Position numbers and translations under genes: made by a program. From Crateriforma conspicua (GTDB lineage: Bacteria; Planctomycetota; Planctomycetia; Pirellulales; Pirellulaceae), in the NCBI RefSeq assembly GCF_007752935.1, contig NZ_CP036319.1:4030001-4094000 (forward strand): a DNA stretch of 64,000 bases. The letters are read 5' to 3'. Shown in pieces: positions 46,255 to 54,887 of the stretch; the first letter of the stretch is position 1, and each line of letters starts with the position of its first letter. The notes under the pieces were generated by a model, which was given only the letters and a program-made list of their open reading frames with translations, made no database searches and was not told where the DNA came from.

Positions 46255-47190
46255 TCACTGAGCCGATGCGTTATCAGCCGCAGAAGTCTCACCCGACTCG
46301 GCGTCCTCCGGTGCAACGCGACGTAACGTCACCGAGACTCCGGCGGGCTGTGGCTCGCCTTCAATCTCGTGTCCGACCAGCTCCATGGTCATCTCGTCAT
46401 CCGAAACTGCCTTCAAAACAAATGTGCCCGATGCCGCACGGCCATCAGCCAAGGTCTGTGTGGACTTGATCAACCACTTTCCATCGGCTTGCTGCCAGAC
46501 GCTGTCACCGAAACTTCCATCGGTGTTGAACGTCCATCCGCGAATCTCGCCGCTGCGAGGATCCCAGCCGATGACTTGCGTGCCACGACGAACCACGTCG
46601 CCTTCGCGAACAAAGTGGAACGTGCGGGTCACAAAATTGCCGCCGTCGGTGTACCGAAACTCGTTGACGATTTGACCACCATCGGCCTCATCAACCCAAC
46701 GTCCGATCAAGTCTTTCAAATCGGCCAAGGCTTCGCCGGGTGACGCGGGAACCGCTGGTTGCGATTCTTCGATCGTGTCGATCACCCAATGCGTTTGTTG
46801 CTGGACAACCAAGGCCGAGAAATCCGTGACTTCTTCTGTCGTATTGCCCGGGGCGCTCACACGCACCGATCCACTGACCCGAGCGATGTCGGGTTTGATG
46901 AAGCGGACACGATCGATCGATCCAAAAATCCGCGTGTTTGGATGCGTGCGAAACACTTGCCGCAGATCTTGAACGATCGCATCACGACCGGTGATTCGTT
47001 CTCCCGTTGTTCGATCCACCAGTATGCCGTCGGCGGACCACAGTTCGGAAATACGATCAATGTGATGATCGTTGAAGGCGGCGGCGTAGTCGGCAATGAC
47101 TTGCCGGACGGCCTGTTCGTCAGCGACCGAGAACGAAACGCACCCCAAATTCAGCACGACAAAGCTGGCAACTTTCAAAAAGTTTCGCAC
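46255..47190 (-). CDS. Secreted NTF2/SnoaL-like protein
   Basis: 311 aa from a GTG at 47190, preceded by GGGAG at 9-nt spacing. The longer frame to 47529 lacks coding character. A signal peptide (FLKVASFVVLNLGCVSFSVA) is followed by an NTF2-like fold (about 24-145): 'VRQVIADYAAAFNDHHIDRISELWSADG', 'VLRQVF', 'HWVIDTIEES'. This is typical of the SnoaL/SgcJ/DUF4440 group. The C-terminal half (about 160-285) is lipocalin-like, with 'LIGRWVDEADGGQIVNEFRY', 'GWDPRSGEIRGWTFNTDGSFG' and 'DGKWLIKSTQTLADG'. Enzymatic function cannot be assigned; a ligand-binding role is possible. It forms a unit with the RPG-repeat gene, 32 bp downstream. Confidence 0.82.
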   Translation of the reverse strand: MRNFLKVASFVVLNLGCVSFSVADEQAVRQVIADYAAAFNDHHIDRISELWSADGILVDRTTGERITGRDAIVQDLRQVFRTHPNTRIFGSIDRVRFIKPDIARVSGSVRVSAPGNTTEEVTDFSALVVQQQTHWVIDTIEESQPAVPASPGEALADLKDLIGRWVDEADGGQIVNEFRYTDGGNFVTRTFHFVREGDVVRRGTQVIGWDPRSGEIRGWTFNTDGSFGDSVWQQADGKWLIKSTQTLADGRAASGTFVLKAVSDDEMTMELVGHEIEGEPQPAGVSVTLRRVAPEDAESGETSAADNASAQ

Positions 47191-47824
47191 GACGAAGCAC
47201 TCCCAAGCGGCGAAGACGTGTTCCGATGTCGGGCATTGTGAAAACACCAGCGTCGAATCGTGTCGCTGGATCGTTTCCCGGTGCCCGCAAGCAGAACGAC
47301 TGGCAATAGAACAGGGTTCAGTGGAAAAGCAGGTTAGGATTGGACGGCACCGTGAATCATTCGATTCCCAGGAGCCTCGGACTGCCGAGGCATCACCCCG
47401 GTTGCCCCTAGCAGCCATGCGAAACGCCCGTGGCATCCTTGCGGCAAGCACACGGCGTAGATCCGGTTCGTTTGGGTCCCACCCAGAATGCGACTTGGCC
47501 GACAATGCCCTCGCGAGCACGAATGCCACGCCGCTTCAGGATCGACTTTAGCAGGGCGACAAACGGTCGTCACCGGATTCCGCCGACATCGAACGATTCT
47601 TCATCGGATTCGTCCAACGATTGTCGCACGTTTCGCCTGTGCACGCGCATCGGGGGATGCCCCGAAAACGGTGCACGCCTGCTCACGACCGTTCTTTCCA
47701 CACTCCGACGAACCGCAAAGCCGGGTCGATCCGCCCAGACCGTAAAAAAGCGGGCTCCGGCGGCCTGACAATGGGATGGTGGCCGATTGCCGCAGCGTGT
47801 ATTATTCTCGCTCACACGCCGCAT
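47191..47824. other. Intergenic region between the NTF2-like gene and tRNA-Pro
   Basis: A 634-bp stretch with no convincing gene. It should contain the divergent promoters of the NTF2-like gene (minus) and the tRNA (plus). An AT-rich 'gtattattct' sits about 20 bp before the tRNA and could be part of its -10 region. Confidence 0.45.
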
Positions 47825-47900
<76 letters not shown>

Positions 47901-47986
47901 ACGTCGAAAAACGACGTTTCTCTTATAGCCGATATCGCATTTTGGATTTACCGCTTGATGGTCGAGCGTGCGGCGTTTTCAAAGTC

Positions 47987-48012
47987 GCCAAAACGGTAGA
48001 TACCGTTTTGGC
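47987..48012. terminator. Perfect hairpin between tRNA-Pro and the glycoside hydrolase operon
   Basis: GCCAAAACGGT pairs with ACCGTTTTGGC around an AGAT loop. The position suits ending either the tRNA transcript (plus strand) or the glycoside hydrolase operon (minus strand), whose last stop is about 55 bp away. No long T tract follows on either strand. Confidence 0.5.
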
Positions 48013-48065
48013 TTCCGAAGAAAAGGATCGCGGCGCGGCGAAGCATTGCGGGTGCGGCGAATGAA

Positions 48066-49451
48066 TTATCGCGCCGACTCGTGCAATTTTGCCGCTTGAT
48101 GGTTGACCTGCTGAAGAACATCCGTCCATTGTTTGTGCGGCTGTTCAAAGGGATCAAGGAATCCATTTTCATTGCGCGGTGAGTCGCCGCGTTCGGCGGC
48201 ATCCCACTGTTCCAGATAGCCACAGTGATGCCAACCGATGTAGTACGGTGTGGACATCATGCCTCGCAGCATGCCTTCGTAGAGCGAGGCGACTTCTTCC
48301 ACAGATGTTGCCCCCGTGCGGAAACCTTTCACACCCCACTGTTGCTGGTTGGAACCCGCGTAGCCGAAACAACCGTCGCCGTTGAAGATTGGCTTGCCAG
48401 TTGCCTGGTAAATCATGTCCGTCAGCTGTTTGTCTCTTTCCCAAGGCCCATAAGCTTGCACACAGACGACGTCGACGTGCTCTTTGATCGCCGGCAAAAC
48501 AAAGTCGTGGTGCCACATCACCATGTTTTTGTCGCCAAGAATCAGATGATTCGGGTCGTGCCTGCGAATGATCTCTTCGTGAATGGCGTACCACTGCTTG
48601 GCGATGATCGGCATGAATGACGCCATGTCCTTCTTGGCAGATCCCACGTCGTTCGGATTGGTCCAGTCCACCTGACGAGCCAGTTCGTCCCATGAGATCC
48701 CGTACGTGGGACTGATCGGCATCCCCCATGCTTTCGCAGCGGCTTCAACGTCCGGGTATCGGGAAGCCAAGTGTTCCAGCCACTTTCGTTTCCCCGGCGA
48801 CGATTCGCCGAGCGGAAGGATCGCATTGATCCACGGATAGATCATGGTCGTATCGTTCTGCTCCGCCTGCTCGGCACGCCCCATGACCCAACTGGGCACG
48901 TCGGTGTACAGATAGCCGATCAAGTTGCGTTGATCCTGATGGAGCGTGGTGACCTGCTCGACGCGTCTTTCGACGGACGCGCGGAAGTCGGCCGAAAACA
49001 CATCAGGTCGCGGGCCACGTCCGCGACGTTGTTGCCAACCGGCCAGCGGGGCCGTATCGAGCGACGCGATGTAGTAAATCTGCTGTTGGTACAGCCGAGG
49101 ATCGATGGCCGGATGCGTATGTTTACCAAAGGTATTGAAGCCAAGACATTGCGACACTTCGACCTGAGCGTTGATCCACTTTTGAGCCGCATCACCATGG
49201 GTATTGAAATGGCCATCGGCATCAACCATGTCGGTCCCATACTTTTTCAGCGTGGCTGATTTGTTGTAGGGAGCCAGCCACAGGTGCGGTTCAATGTGAT
49301 TGACGCCGATGCTGACAAACTTCCCCCCCTCAGCGTTCACAAACCACCAAACACCATCGATCTGTTCAACATGGATGTAGCCAGTTGCTTGCTGAGCGAA
49401 ACACGGAACGCACAGAAAAGTGGCAAGTAGAAAGGGCAGAACGTTCTTCAT
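48066..49451 (-). CDS. Secreted agarase-like glycoside hydrolase
   Basis: 461 aa. The start has GGAG at 9-nt spacing and a signal peptide (MKNVLPFLLATFLCVPCFAQ). The domain opens with 'GYIHVEQIDGVWWFVNAEGGKFVSIGVNH', a start typical of planctomycete proteins annotated as agarases (GH50-like, clan A). 'NLIGYLYTDVPSW' and 'DVVCVQAYG...PIFNGDGCFGYAG' would be the barrel strands carrying catalytic acids, but I cannot fix both residues with certainty. It is the last gene of a minus-strand operon with another agarase-like paralog, a third hydrolase and a sulfatase. That suggests attack on a sulfated galactan or a similar algal polymer. Confidence 0.75.
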   Translation of the reverse strand: MKNVLPFLLATFLCVPCFAQQATGYIHVEQIDGVWWFVNAEGGKFVSIGVNHIEPHLWLAPYNKSATLKKYGTDMVDADGHFNTHGDAAQKWINAQVEVSQCLGFNTFGKHTHPAIDPRLYQQQIYYIASLDTAPLAGWQQRRGRGPRPDVFSADFRASVERRVEQVTTLHQDQRNLIGYLYTDVPSWVMGRAEQAEQNDTTMIYPWINAILPLGESSPGKRKWLEHLASRYPDVEAAAKAWGMPISPTYGISWDELARQVDWTNPNDVGSAKKDMASFMPIIAKQWYAIHEEIIRRHDPNHLILGDKNMVMWHHDFVLPAIKEHVDVVCVQAYGPWERDKQLTDMIYQATGKPIFNGDGCFGYAGSNQQQWGVKGFRTGATSVEEVASLYEGMLRGMMSTPYYIGWHHCGYLEQWDAAERGDSPRNENGFLDPFEQPHKQWTDVLQQVNHQAAKLHESAR

Positions 49452-49548
49452 GAATTTGATCTCCGATGGCCTGGCGGATGGGGGTCAAAGCAATGCATTG
49501 CATTCTCAATCGCAAAAATGGGACGGTCAGTCGTGGACCAACACTTCA

Positions 49549-50991
49549 CTACCGCCCCTTTCTGACGCTGTGCTCCTTCCACTTGTCGAACAAGATTTCA
49601 TGAAGTTGATTCAGTTCATCCGGCGAGGCGGGGTTCCTGGCATGCTCGTAGACCGAACGATTCATCTTCGTGACGGTCTCAATCAACGTCTCTCTGGGCT
49701 CGCCACGGAGTGAGTAAAATCCGTTCTGATTGTTCTTGGCCAACGTGTTTCCGCCCTGGTCGTACATGCAAGCACAATAGGTAACGCCCAAGACCTGCGG
49801 ATCTTTGAAGTGCCGCATCAGGTTCGCGGCATACACTTCGGCCCGTGCATCGTGCGACATCAATCCGGCGTGCAAACTGCCCTTTCCACCCGGATAGTGG
49901 AAGCCAAAATACTCATCGGAAAAGATGATTGGCAAACCGGTCGCTTTGCCAATTTCGTTGACCGAAATGAACTCGTTGACGTGCTGCGGGGCGATCATGT
50001 CCACGTACGGTGCCGCCTTTTTCCAAGAATCCATCGACAAAGCCCATTCTTTGATGAACGAGCCAAGGATCAAGTGATTGGTATCGAATCGCCGAATCGC
50101 AGAGTGCCCCAGTTTGTATAGCGAAACGCACATGTGAGAGACGATTGCTTCAAAATCCGCCAGCTTTCGTTCATCCAAGGACTTGCCGAAAATCGGAAAA
50201 TTGCGGCGTTCATACTGTTTATCGTACGTCAGACAATGGGTCGACTTCAGCTCCGCCATGTCTTTCAGTGACGTGCCGTAGACCCCGTTGAAATTTTCGG
50301 CATCGCCCTGGTATCGCTGGATCAACAGATCACAAAGCACCTCGCGGCCAGGACTTCCAGGCGGCAGCGAGAAGTGATGATTGACCCATTCGTCGGATTT
50401 GTTGAACGCCCCGAAACCGTAGTAATAGCCCATGCACAATGGATCGTCTTTGTAGCGTGTACACACTTGTGCTGCGCGAGAGCGAATCAGTTGCTCGTAG
50501 TCAGGATGAAAGATGTCCGGCAGCGTTTCGCCGTCGACAAACTCCCAGGGGTGCTTCAACAAGATCACACCCACGGAGAAGGGAAAGTTGGCTTTCCGGA
50601 AAAGCGTCTCTGCTTTCTCGACGTCAACGAACCCGTTCAGATTCCGTTCCGGGCTGGTCGCACTTCCCAGAGCACAGTTGAATCCCATCTCGCGTGCCTT
50701 TGCAAATGAACCTTTCAGCCAAGCATCGGCGTCCCCATCGTAGACATTCCGGCAGGCAAGATCGCTTTCCCCGGACAGCATGTGGCTCAGTGCGACCGCA
50801 AAAAACCCGTTGCCATCAGGGGTGATGAACCAATTGCGTCCGTCAATCTGTTCAATGTGAAAGAATCCAGTGGCCTTCCCTTTGATGGCAGTCGTGCCGC
50901 CGTACTGGTCCAGCCCGTTCGTGACAGGTTCCTTGGCAGCGGCATGATTCGCAAACGCCACAGCTATCAATAACAACAAAACTCGGTGCAT
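49549..50991 (-). CDS. Secreted agarase-like glycoside hydrolase, paralog of the next gene
   Basis: 480 aa with a signal peptide (MHRVLLLLIAVAFANHAAA). The opening 'GFFHIEQIDGRNWFITPDGNGFFAVALSH' matches the neighbouring protein almost motif for motif, so the two arose by tandem duplication. Later segments ('DPLCMGYYYGFGAFN', 'DMIAPQHVNEF', 'LPIIFSDEYFGFHYPGG') fit a (beta/alpha)8 barrel, with E in FSDEYFG a candidate catalytic residue. GH50-like beta-agarase is the best guess, while exo-action on another algal glycan is possible. It is the third gene of the operon. A 97-bp gap precedes the next gene. Confidence 0.75.
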   Translation of the reverse strand: MHRVLLLLIAVAFANHAAAKEPVTNGLDQYGGTTAIKGKATGFFHIEQIDGRNWFITPDGNGFFAVALSHMLSGESDLACRNVYDGDADAWLKGSFAKAREMGFNCALGSATSPERNLNGFVDVEKAETLFRKANFPFSVGVILLKHPWEFVDGETLPDIFHPDYEQLIRSRAAQVCTRYKDDPLCMGYYYGFGAFNKSDEWVNHHFSLPPGSPGREVLCDLLIQRYQGDAENFNGVYGTSLKDMAELKSTHCLTYDKQYERRNFPIFGKSLDERKLADFEAIVSHMCVSLYKLGHSAIRRFDTNHLILGSFIKEWALSMDSWKKAAPYVDMIAPQHVNEFISVNEIGKATGLPIIFSDEYFGFHYPGGKGSLHAGLMSHDARAEVYAANLMRHFKDPQVLGVTYCACMYDQGGNTLAKNNQNGFYSLRGEPRETLIETVTKMNRSVYEHARNPASPDELNQLHEILFDKWKEHSVRKGR

Positions 50992-51071
50992 TGGAATTCC
51001 TCGGCAGAGGTCGTCGTGGTTGAAGGGAAGAACCGATCAGCGGGATATTGCGAGCCAAACACGGACCGCCA

Positions 51072-52568
51072 CTATTGGCGGGAACTAAACTTGATTCGAG
51101 TGATTGAGTAGGGTGGCAACACGATGGATTGATTTGGCTTTGCGATCCAAGTAGTGGATTCACAACGCTCAAGGTTCTGTGCGGATACTGCCAGTGGTTG
51201 GCCATCGAGATGGCTCAACTGCAAAACATCTTTCAATCGCACGACATTGTTGTTGGCCATGACGACGGGCTGCTTAATCTTGTAGACGTTGCCAAGACGA
51301 TTGGCGATGATCAAGTATCCAGCTGAATCTTTCATCATCACCGTGGCATCGACGTCATCTTCTGCCCCGTCGACAATTACGGCGTGGACGGAATCGGATT
51401 GGCGAATCGCATCTTTGAACAAGCTGAAATGCAAGTACGGCAGGTGCGGGTGTTCACCGATCCCCTGCACGCCACCTGTGAAATCAAAGAAGTGCTGGAA
51501 CGAATGCCAATGTGCGACCGTCACCGAAGGATGGTTGATGAACCGCATCAGCATCACGTCGGCGTGAAGTGCTCCCAGGTGCGCATCACGCAGTTTGTAC
51601 TGCTTGAGCGTGCCGCCGAAACCACCGACGCCATACTCGGTCATCCAAATGTTCTTATCGGGAAACAGTCGGTTGACATCGGCCAGCGTCTTATCAAATC
51701 GCAGCGACAGATAATCGTCGCATTGATGGTAGCCTTCCAGATAGGGGATAAATTCCTCCGGTTCTGTTTGGCTGCTCATTTCGGTCAACGAATACATATG
51801 CATGACAATGGCGTCAAAAAACTCTTTTCCCTTTAGTTCTTTGATCCAGCCGTAGGGGTGGTCGGCTCTGGCAGATCGCTTATCCGTCAGAAAATCAAGA
51901 TCCTGGTACACGTGAGTTGGAACCAGAACTCCGATTTCTGTATCCGGCAGTTCTTTGCGAATCACGGCGGTGATTCTTTCGGCGCGCTGCACGTACTCGG
52001 TCGCGAATGAGAACGCCCACTTGTAATTGTCGTAGAAGACTTCGTTGCCGATTTCGATTCGAGCGACTTGGTGGCCTTCGCGTCCAAGGCGTTCGATCCA
52101 AGCTCGATTCTGTTCAAACGTTTGGGTGCACACATTCAATACAAGACTGTATGCCACGTCGTTTTGTTTTACCCACTTCAGGTACTGATCGGGAACGCGG
52201 CCCGCGCCGTCGGTGAACTTATGAATTCGCGCATTGTGGCCGGAGTAATCACGCGTGGACGGGGAATCGTCGTCAAAATAGCCCGTGGACGGGTTATAGA
52301 AATTTGATCCGGTACCGCCTGGGAACCGAAAAAACGGTTTGCCCGCTTCGTTGTATCGAGCGACATAGGCGGGATGGTCGAACCAAACGGGACGAAAGAT
52401 GCACTCGTTGTTCGCGCCGTAGAGATCCTGCGACAACGCGTGTTGGCGATTGGGATTGATCGAGAGCTGAATCGTCGCGGGGGCGACTTGGTCTGCGTGA
52501 ACTCCGCAAATGAATTGGCTGAACGATGCCAGAACCACAAGACTGTTGACAAAGTGACTTCGTTGCAT
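51072..52568 (-). CDS. Secreted clan-A glycoside hydrolase (arabinofuranosidase-like)
   Basis: 498 aa from the ATG at 52568, which begins a signal peptide (HFVNSLVVLASFSQFICGVHA). A longer frame to 52685 exists but adds no plausible sequence. The barrel shows 'FRFPGGTGSNFYNPSTGY', then RIEIGNE with E176 as candidate acid/base, and IWMTEYGVGG with E311 as candidate nucleophile. This is the two-glutamate pattern of clan GH-A retaining enzymes such as GH51 and GH39. A C-terminal beta-sandwich ends in 'IVLPPYSITRIKFSSR', as in alpha-L-arabinofuranosidases. Substrate is uncertain. It is the second gene of the operon, starting 117 bp after the sulfatase. Confidence 0.78.
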   Translation of the reverse strand: MQRSHFVNSLVVLASFSQFICGVHADQVAPATIQLSINPNRQHALSQDLYGANNECIFRPVWFDHPAYVARYNEAGKPFFRFPGGTGSNFYNPSTGYFDDDSPSTRDYSGHNARIHKFTDGAGRVPDQYLKWVKQNDVAYSLVLNVCTQTFEQNRAWIERLGREGHQVARIEIGNEVFYDNYKWAFSFATEYVQRAERITAVIRKELPDTEIGVLVPTHVYQDLDFLTDKRSARADHPYGWIKELKGKEFFDAIVMHMYSLTEMSSQTEPEEFIPYLEGYHQCDDYLSLRFDKTLADVNRLFPDKNIWMTEYGVGGFGGTLKQYKLRDAHLGALHADVMLMRFINHPSVTVAHWHSFQHFFDFTGGVQGIGEHPHLPYLHFSLFKDAIRQSDSVHAVIVDGAEDDVDATVMMKDSAGYLIIANRLGNVYKIKQPVVMANNNVVRLKDVLQLSHLDGQPLAVSAQNLERCESTTWIAKPNQSIVLPPYSITRIKFSSRQ

Positions 52569-52684
52569 TGATTGACCCGAGGGTAGATTAAGCGGGATTC
52601 CGTCGGCATGGGGCCCAGAACGTTTCCGGCGGAACCAGATTCGGGCCAACGACAAACGGATGCATGAATGAATGAGTAGGCCCA

Positions 52685-54262
52685 CTACTCAAATTTCATG
52701 AGATGCTTTTCTAACTTTTCTTGTTTCAGACGCATCTTCTGTTTTTCGCTTTCAGTCAATCGACGTGATGGATCTTCGTGAAACGAATGCGAACCACCGA
52801 CGTCGGTGCGGGCAAATCGTTTCAAGACCTCATCGATCATCGCTTTTTCCGTTTGCTGCGGCGGTGAGAGAGTGTCCAAGTTCTCGATGGGCGGAAAGGA
52901 ATCCATGTCGTGTGGAAGGTCACTGCAGTCCCACCAGTCGCCTTTTCCATCGCGTAGCAAGAGGTGGCCGCGGACCATCTGGCGGTTTCCCTTGTAGGCG
53001 TAGATCCAATCGCGATGATCGGGTGTTTGTTTCGTCAGATACGGCCACAGGCTGGTGCCGTTCAATTCATATTCATCGAAAGACGGCAGGTCCGCCCCCA
53101 TAATTTCGGCCAGTGTTGGCAGCAGGTCGGACAGATCGGAAAGAATGTCCTGCTTGCCTTGAACGAACTGCGGCTGTCCGGGAGCGTAAATGATGAGAGG
53201 GACGTGCAGACTACGTTGCTTTTCGACTGAGGCCTTCCAGCCTTTGGTACCGTTGTCTGAAGTAAAAATGACGACGGTGTTTTCCAACTCGCCGATCTGC
53301 TCGAGTTTCTCAAGGTACTGCCACAATTGGAAATCCAGATACTCGATCTGAAACTTCAGTTCATCCGGTGTGATGTTCTCCTTTTCATAGGTCGTACTTA
53401 GCCTGTCAGTCGGGCCATTGGCCGTGATCTTCGGTCGGTGACGCGTGTACGTTCTCGTGTCGGCGTTCCAGGTCAATCGGGGTGTCCCGGGCCAAGTCAT
53501 GTTGTGTCGCGGGCTGGCCATGTCGACGGCTTGATGGCCCAAGTGTGAGGTGTGGTAGACGAAAAACGGTTTGCCCTGCTGTTGGGATCGCTCCATGAAT
53601 TCCAGGATGTGATCCATTTCAACGTCAGGTCCGTAATCGCTGATTGCGGTTTCCTGCCACGTGAACGACGTGCCGGGATGGTCGGGGTGATTCGCGACTT
53701 GCACTTCCGGCCACCACAGAAATGAATCCGAATTCCAGAATTCCTTGTTCTTTAGGTTTCGAAAGTGATCGAACGGGCTCGTGCCGCGAACCTCAGGTTC
53801 ACCCGGCGTGAAAACTCCTTCATCAAAACCGAATCGCGTGTAACTTGAACCGGTCGTGACGTGCGTCTTACCGACCCAAATCGATCGGTAACCGGCTTGC
53901 TTGGCCAACTGCCCGATCGTCAACGGCGAGCTATCAGCGACCGGATAGATCCCACCGCGTTTGGATTTCCCGAACTCGCCATTGTCCCACCATTTCGTCA
54001 AATGTGCGTATCGACCGCTCATCACCATTGCACGGGTGGGCATGCAAACGGTGGATGACCAAGCAGTGTTGATGTAGCAGCCTTCGCTTGCCAAGCGATC
54101 GATGACCGGAGTGACAGCAGGCTGGCCATAGCATGTGGTCGAACCGTAGATCGGAAAGTCGCGAGCACTGATGTCGTCCGCCATCACCACGATGACGTTA
54201 GGGCGCTGGTCCGCAGCGTCCAGCGCGGTCATCGCAGCAAAAATGCAGAAGAATTGGATCAT
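52685..54262 (-). CDS. Exported sulfatase with CMPTR active-site motif
   Basis: 525 aa with a short signal peptide (FFCIFAAMTALDAA). Sulfatase motifs are 'NVIVVMADDISARDFPIYG' for metal binding, C73-M-P-T-R77 as the formylglycine site, 'VGKTHV' and 'IFTSDNGTKG'. Threonine replaces the usual serine of CxPSR, a tolerated variant of the C-x-[PA]-[ST]-R type. The C-terminus is a charged helix (RLTESEKQKMRLKQEKLEKHLMKFE). As first gene of the operon with three glycoside hydrolases, it likely removes sulfate from the glycan they cleave. Confidence 0.9.
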   Translation of the reverse strand: MIQFFCIFAAMTALDAADQRPNVIVVMADDISARDFPIYGSTTCYGQPAVTPVIDRLASEGCYINTAWSSTVCMPTRAMVMSGRYAHLTKWWDNGEFGKSKRGGIYPVADSSPLTIGQLAKQAGYRSIWVGKTHVTTGSSYTRFGFDEGVFTPGEPEVRGTSPFDHFRNLKNKEFWNSDSFLWWPEVQVANHPDHPGTSFTWQETAISDYGPDVEMDHILEFMERSQQQGKPFFVYHTSHLGHQAVDMASPRHNMTWPGTPRLTWNADTRTYTRHRPKITANGPTDRLSTTYEKENITPDELKFQIEYLDFQLWQYLEKLEQIGELENTVVIFTSDNGTKGWKASVEKQRSLHVPLIIYAPGQPQFVQGKQDILSDLSDLLPTLAEIMGADLPSFDEYELNGTSLWPYLTKQTPDHRDWIYAYKGNRQMVRGHLLLRDGKGDWWDCSDLPHDMDSFPPIENLDTLSPPQQTEKAMIDEVLKRFARTDVGGSHSFHEDPSRRLTESEKQKMRLKQEKLEKHLMKFE

Positions 54263-54877
54263 GGCAGTCTGAACGTTCCTGGTCGTCGCGAGTCGTGTCG
54301 CCAGTAGATGATGTCGTGAAGCGGAACTTTGTTAACCTGCAAAGCGATCGAAAAAAACAACAACGGACGTCAACAGTACAGGACATGCACCAAATTGGGT
54401 TCCGGCGACTGACTGACGAATCGTCGCATGGCCGGTGCCAAGATTCGGGCGAACGAACCAGGCAATCGCAATTGTGGTGCCGTAGCGAAGCGATCGTTTG
54501 CCGATCGGAGGCGGCAATTTGAAACGTCGTTCTGAACGTGCCGGCTCAGCAGATCCGGTACGGGAGTCAAGATTCCGATGAGCGGCGGATGCGAACATCA
54601 GCGGACGTTTGCAAAGGGTCCAAGATTGGCTTGGACACGCGATAGGACCGATCACCTGGTTTACAAATCGCAGGTTGACGACATTTCCAGCTTGAAACTA
54701 GCCACTGTTTATCAATTGGTAACCCGAAGCGTCAGCGAGGAGCCGAAGTTATTCATTCATCAAGAATCCCTCGCTGACGCGTCGGGTTACCGTCTTCATT
54801 GGCCTTCGTGTTGAATTGATAAACAGTGCCTAGAACTTTGCCCAACGCTCCTTGCCCATCATGAATCGACGCCCATC
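54263..54877. other. Divergent intergenic region of the polysaccharide locus
   Basis: This 615-bp spacer lies between the sulfatase operon (minus) and the Asp-box repeat gene (plus). It contains one copy of the 136-bp palindromic repeat (54698-54833) and a 17-bp duplication around the next start. The rest shows no gene. Promoters for both directions must lie here but none is clear. Confidence 0.5.
54698..54833. repeat. 136-bp MITE-like palindromic repeat, copy 1
   Basis: The 20-bp ends are inverted repeats (CTAGCCACTGTTTATCAATT left, with one mismatch to the right end). Inside is a second inverted repeat of about 23 bp (GGTAACCCGA-GCGTCAGCGAGG) around a central loop. It is 5 differences in 136 from the copy at 60155. 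It is noncoding. Confidence 0.88.
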
Positions 54878-54887
54878 ATGAATCGAC
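54854..54887 (+). repeat. 17-bp perfect tandem duplication over the start codon
   Basis: GCCCATCATGAATCGAC occurs twice head to tail. Each copy carries an ATG. Only the second (54878) opens the long reading frame. Confidence 0.9.
54861..54881 (+). other. Six-codon upstream ORF created by the duplication
   Basis: The first ATG encodes MNRRPS and stops at a TGA that overlaps the start of the main gene (ATGA). Ribosomes starting here could re-initiate on the main gene. It may equally be a neutral by-product of the duplication. Confidence 0.5.

Noticed and set aside
45090-46469. A 459-codon Pro/Arg/Gly-rich plus-strand frame
   Set aside because: It is the complement of the low-complexity RPG repeat region. 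The opposite strand has the signal peptide, ribosome site and conserved C-terminal domain.
47191-47529. Upstream extension of the NTF2-like gene
   Set aside because: The GTG at 47190 has a good ribosome site and starts a signal peptide; the extension has no coding character.
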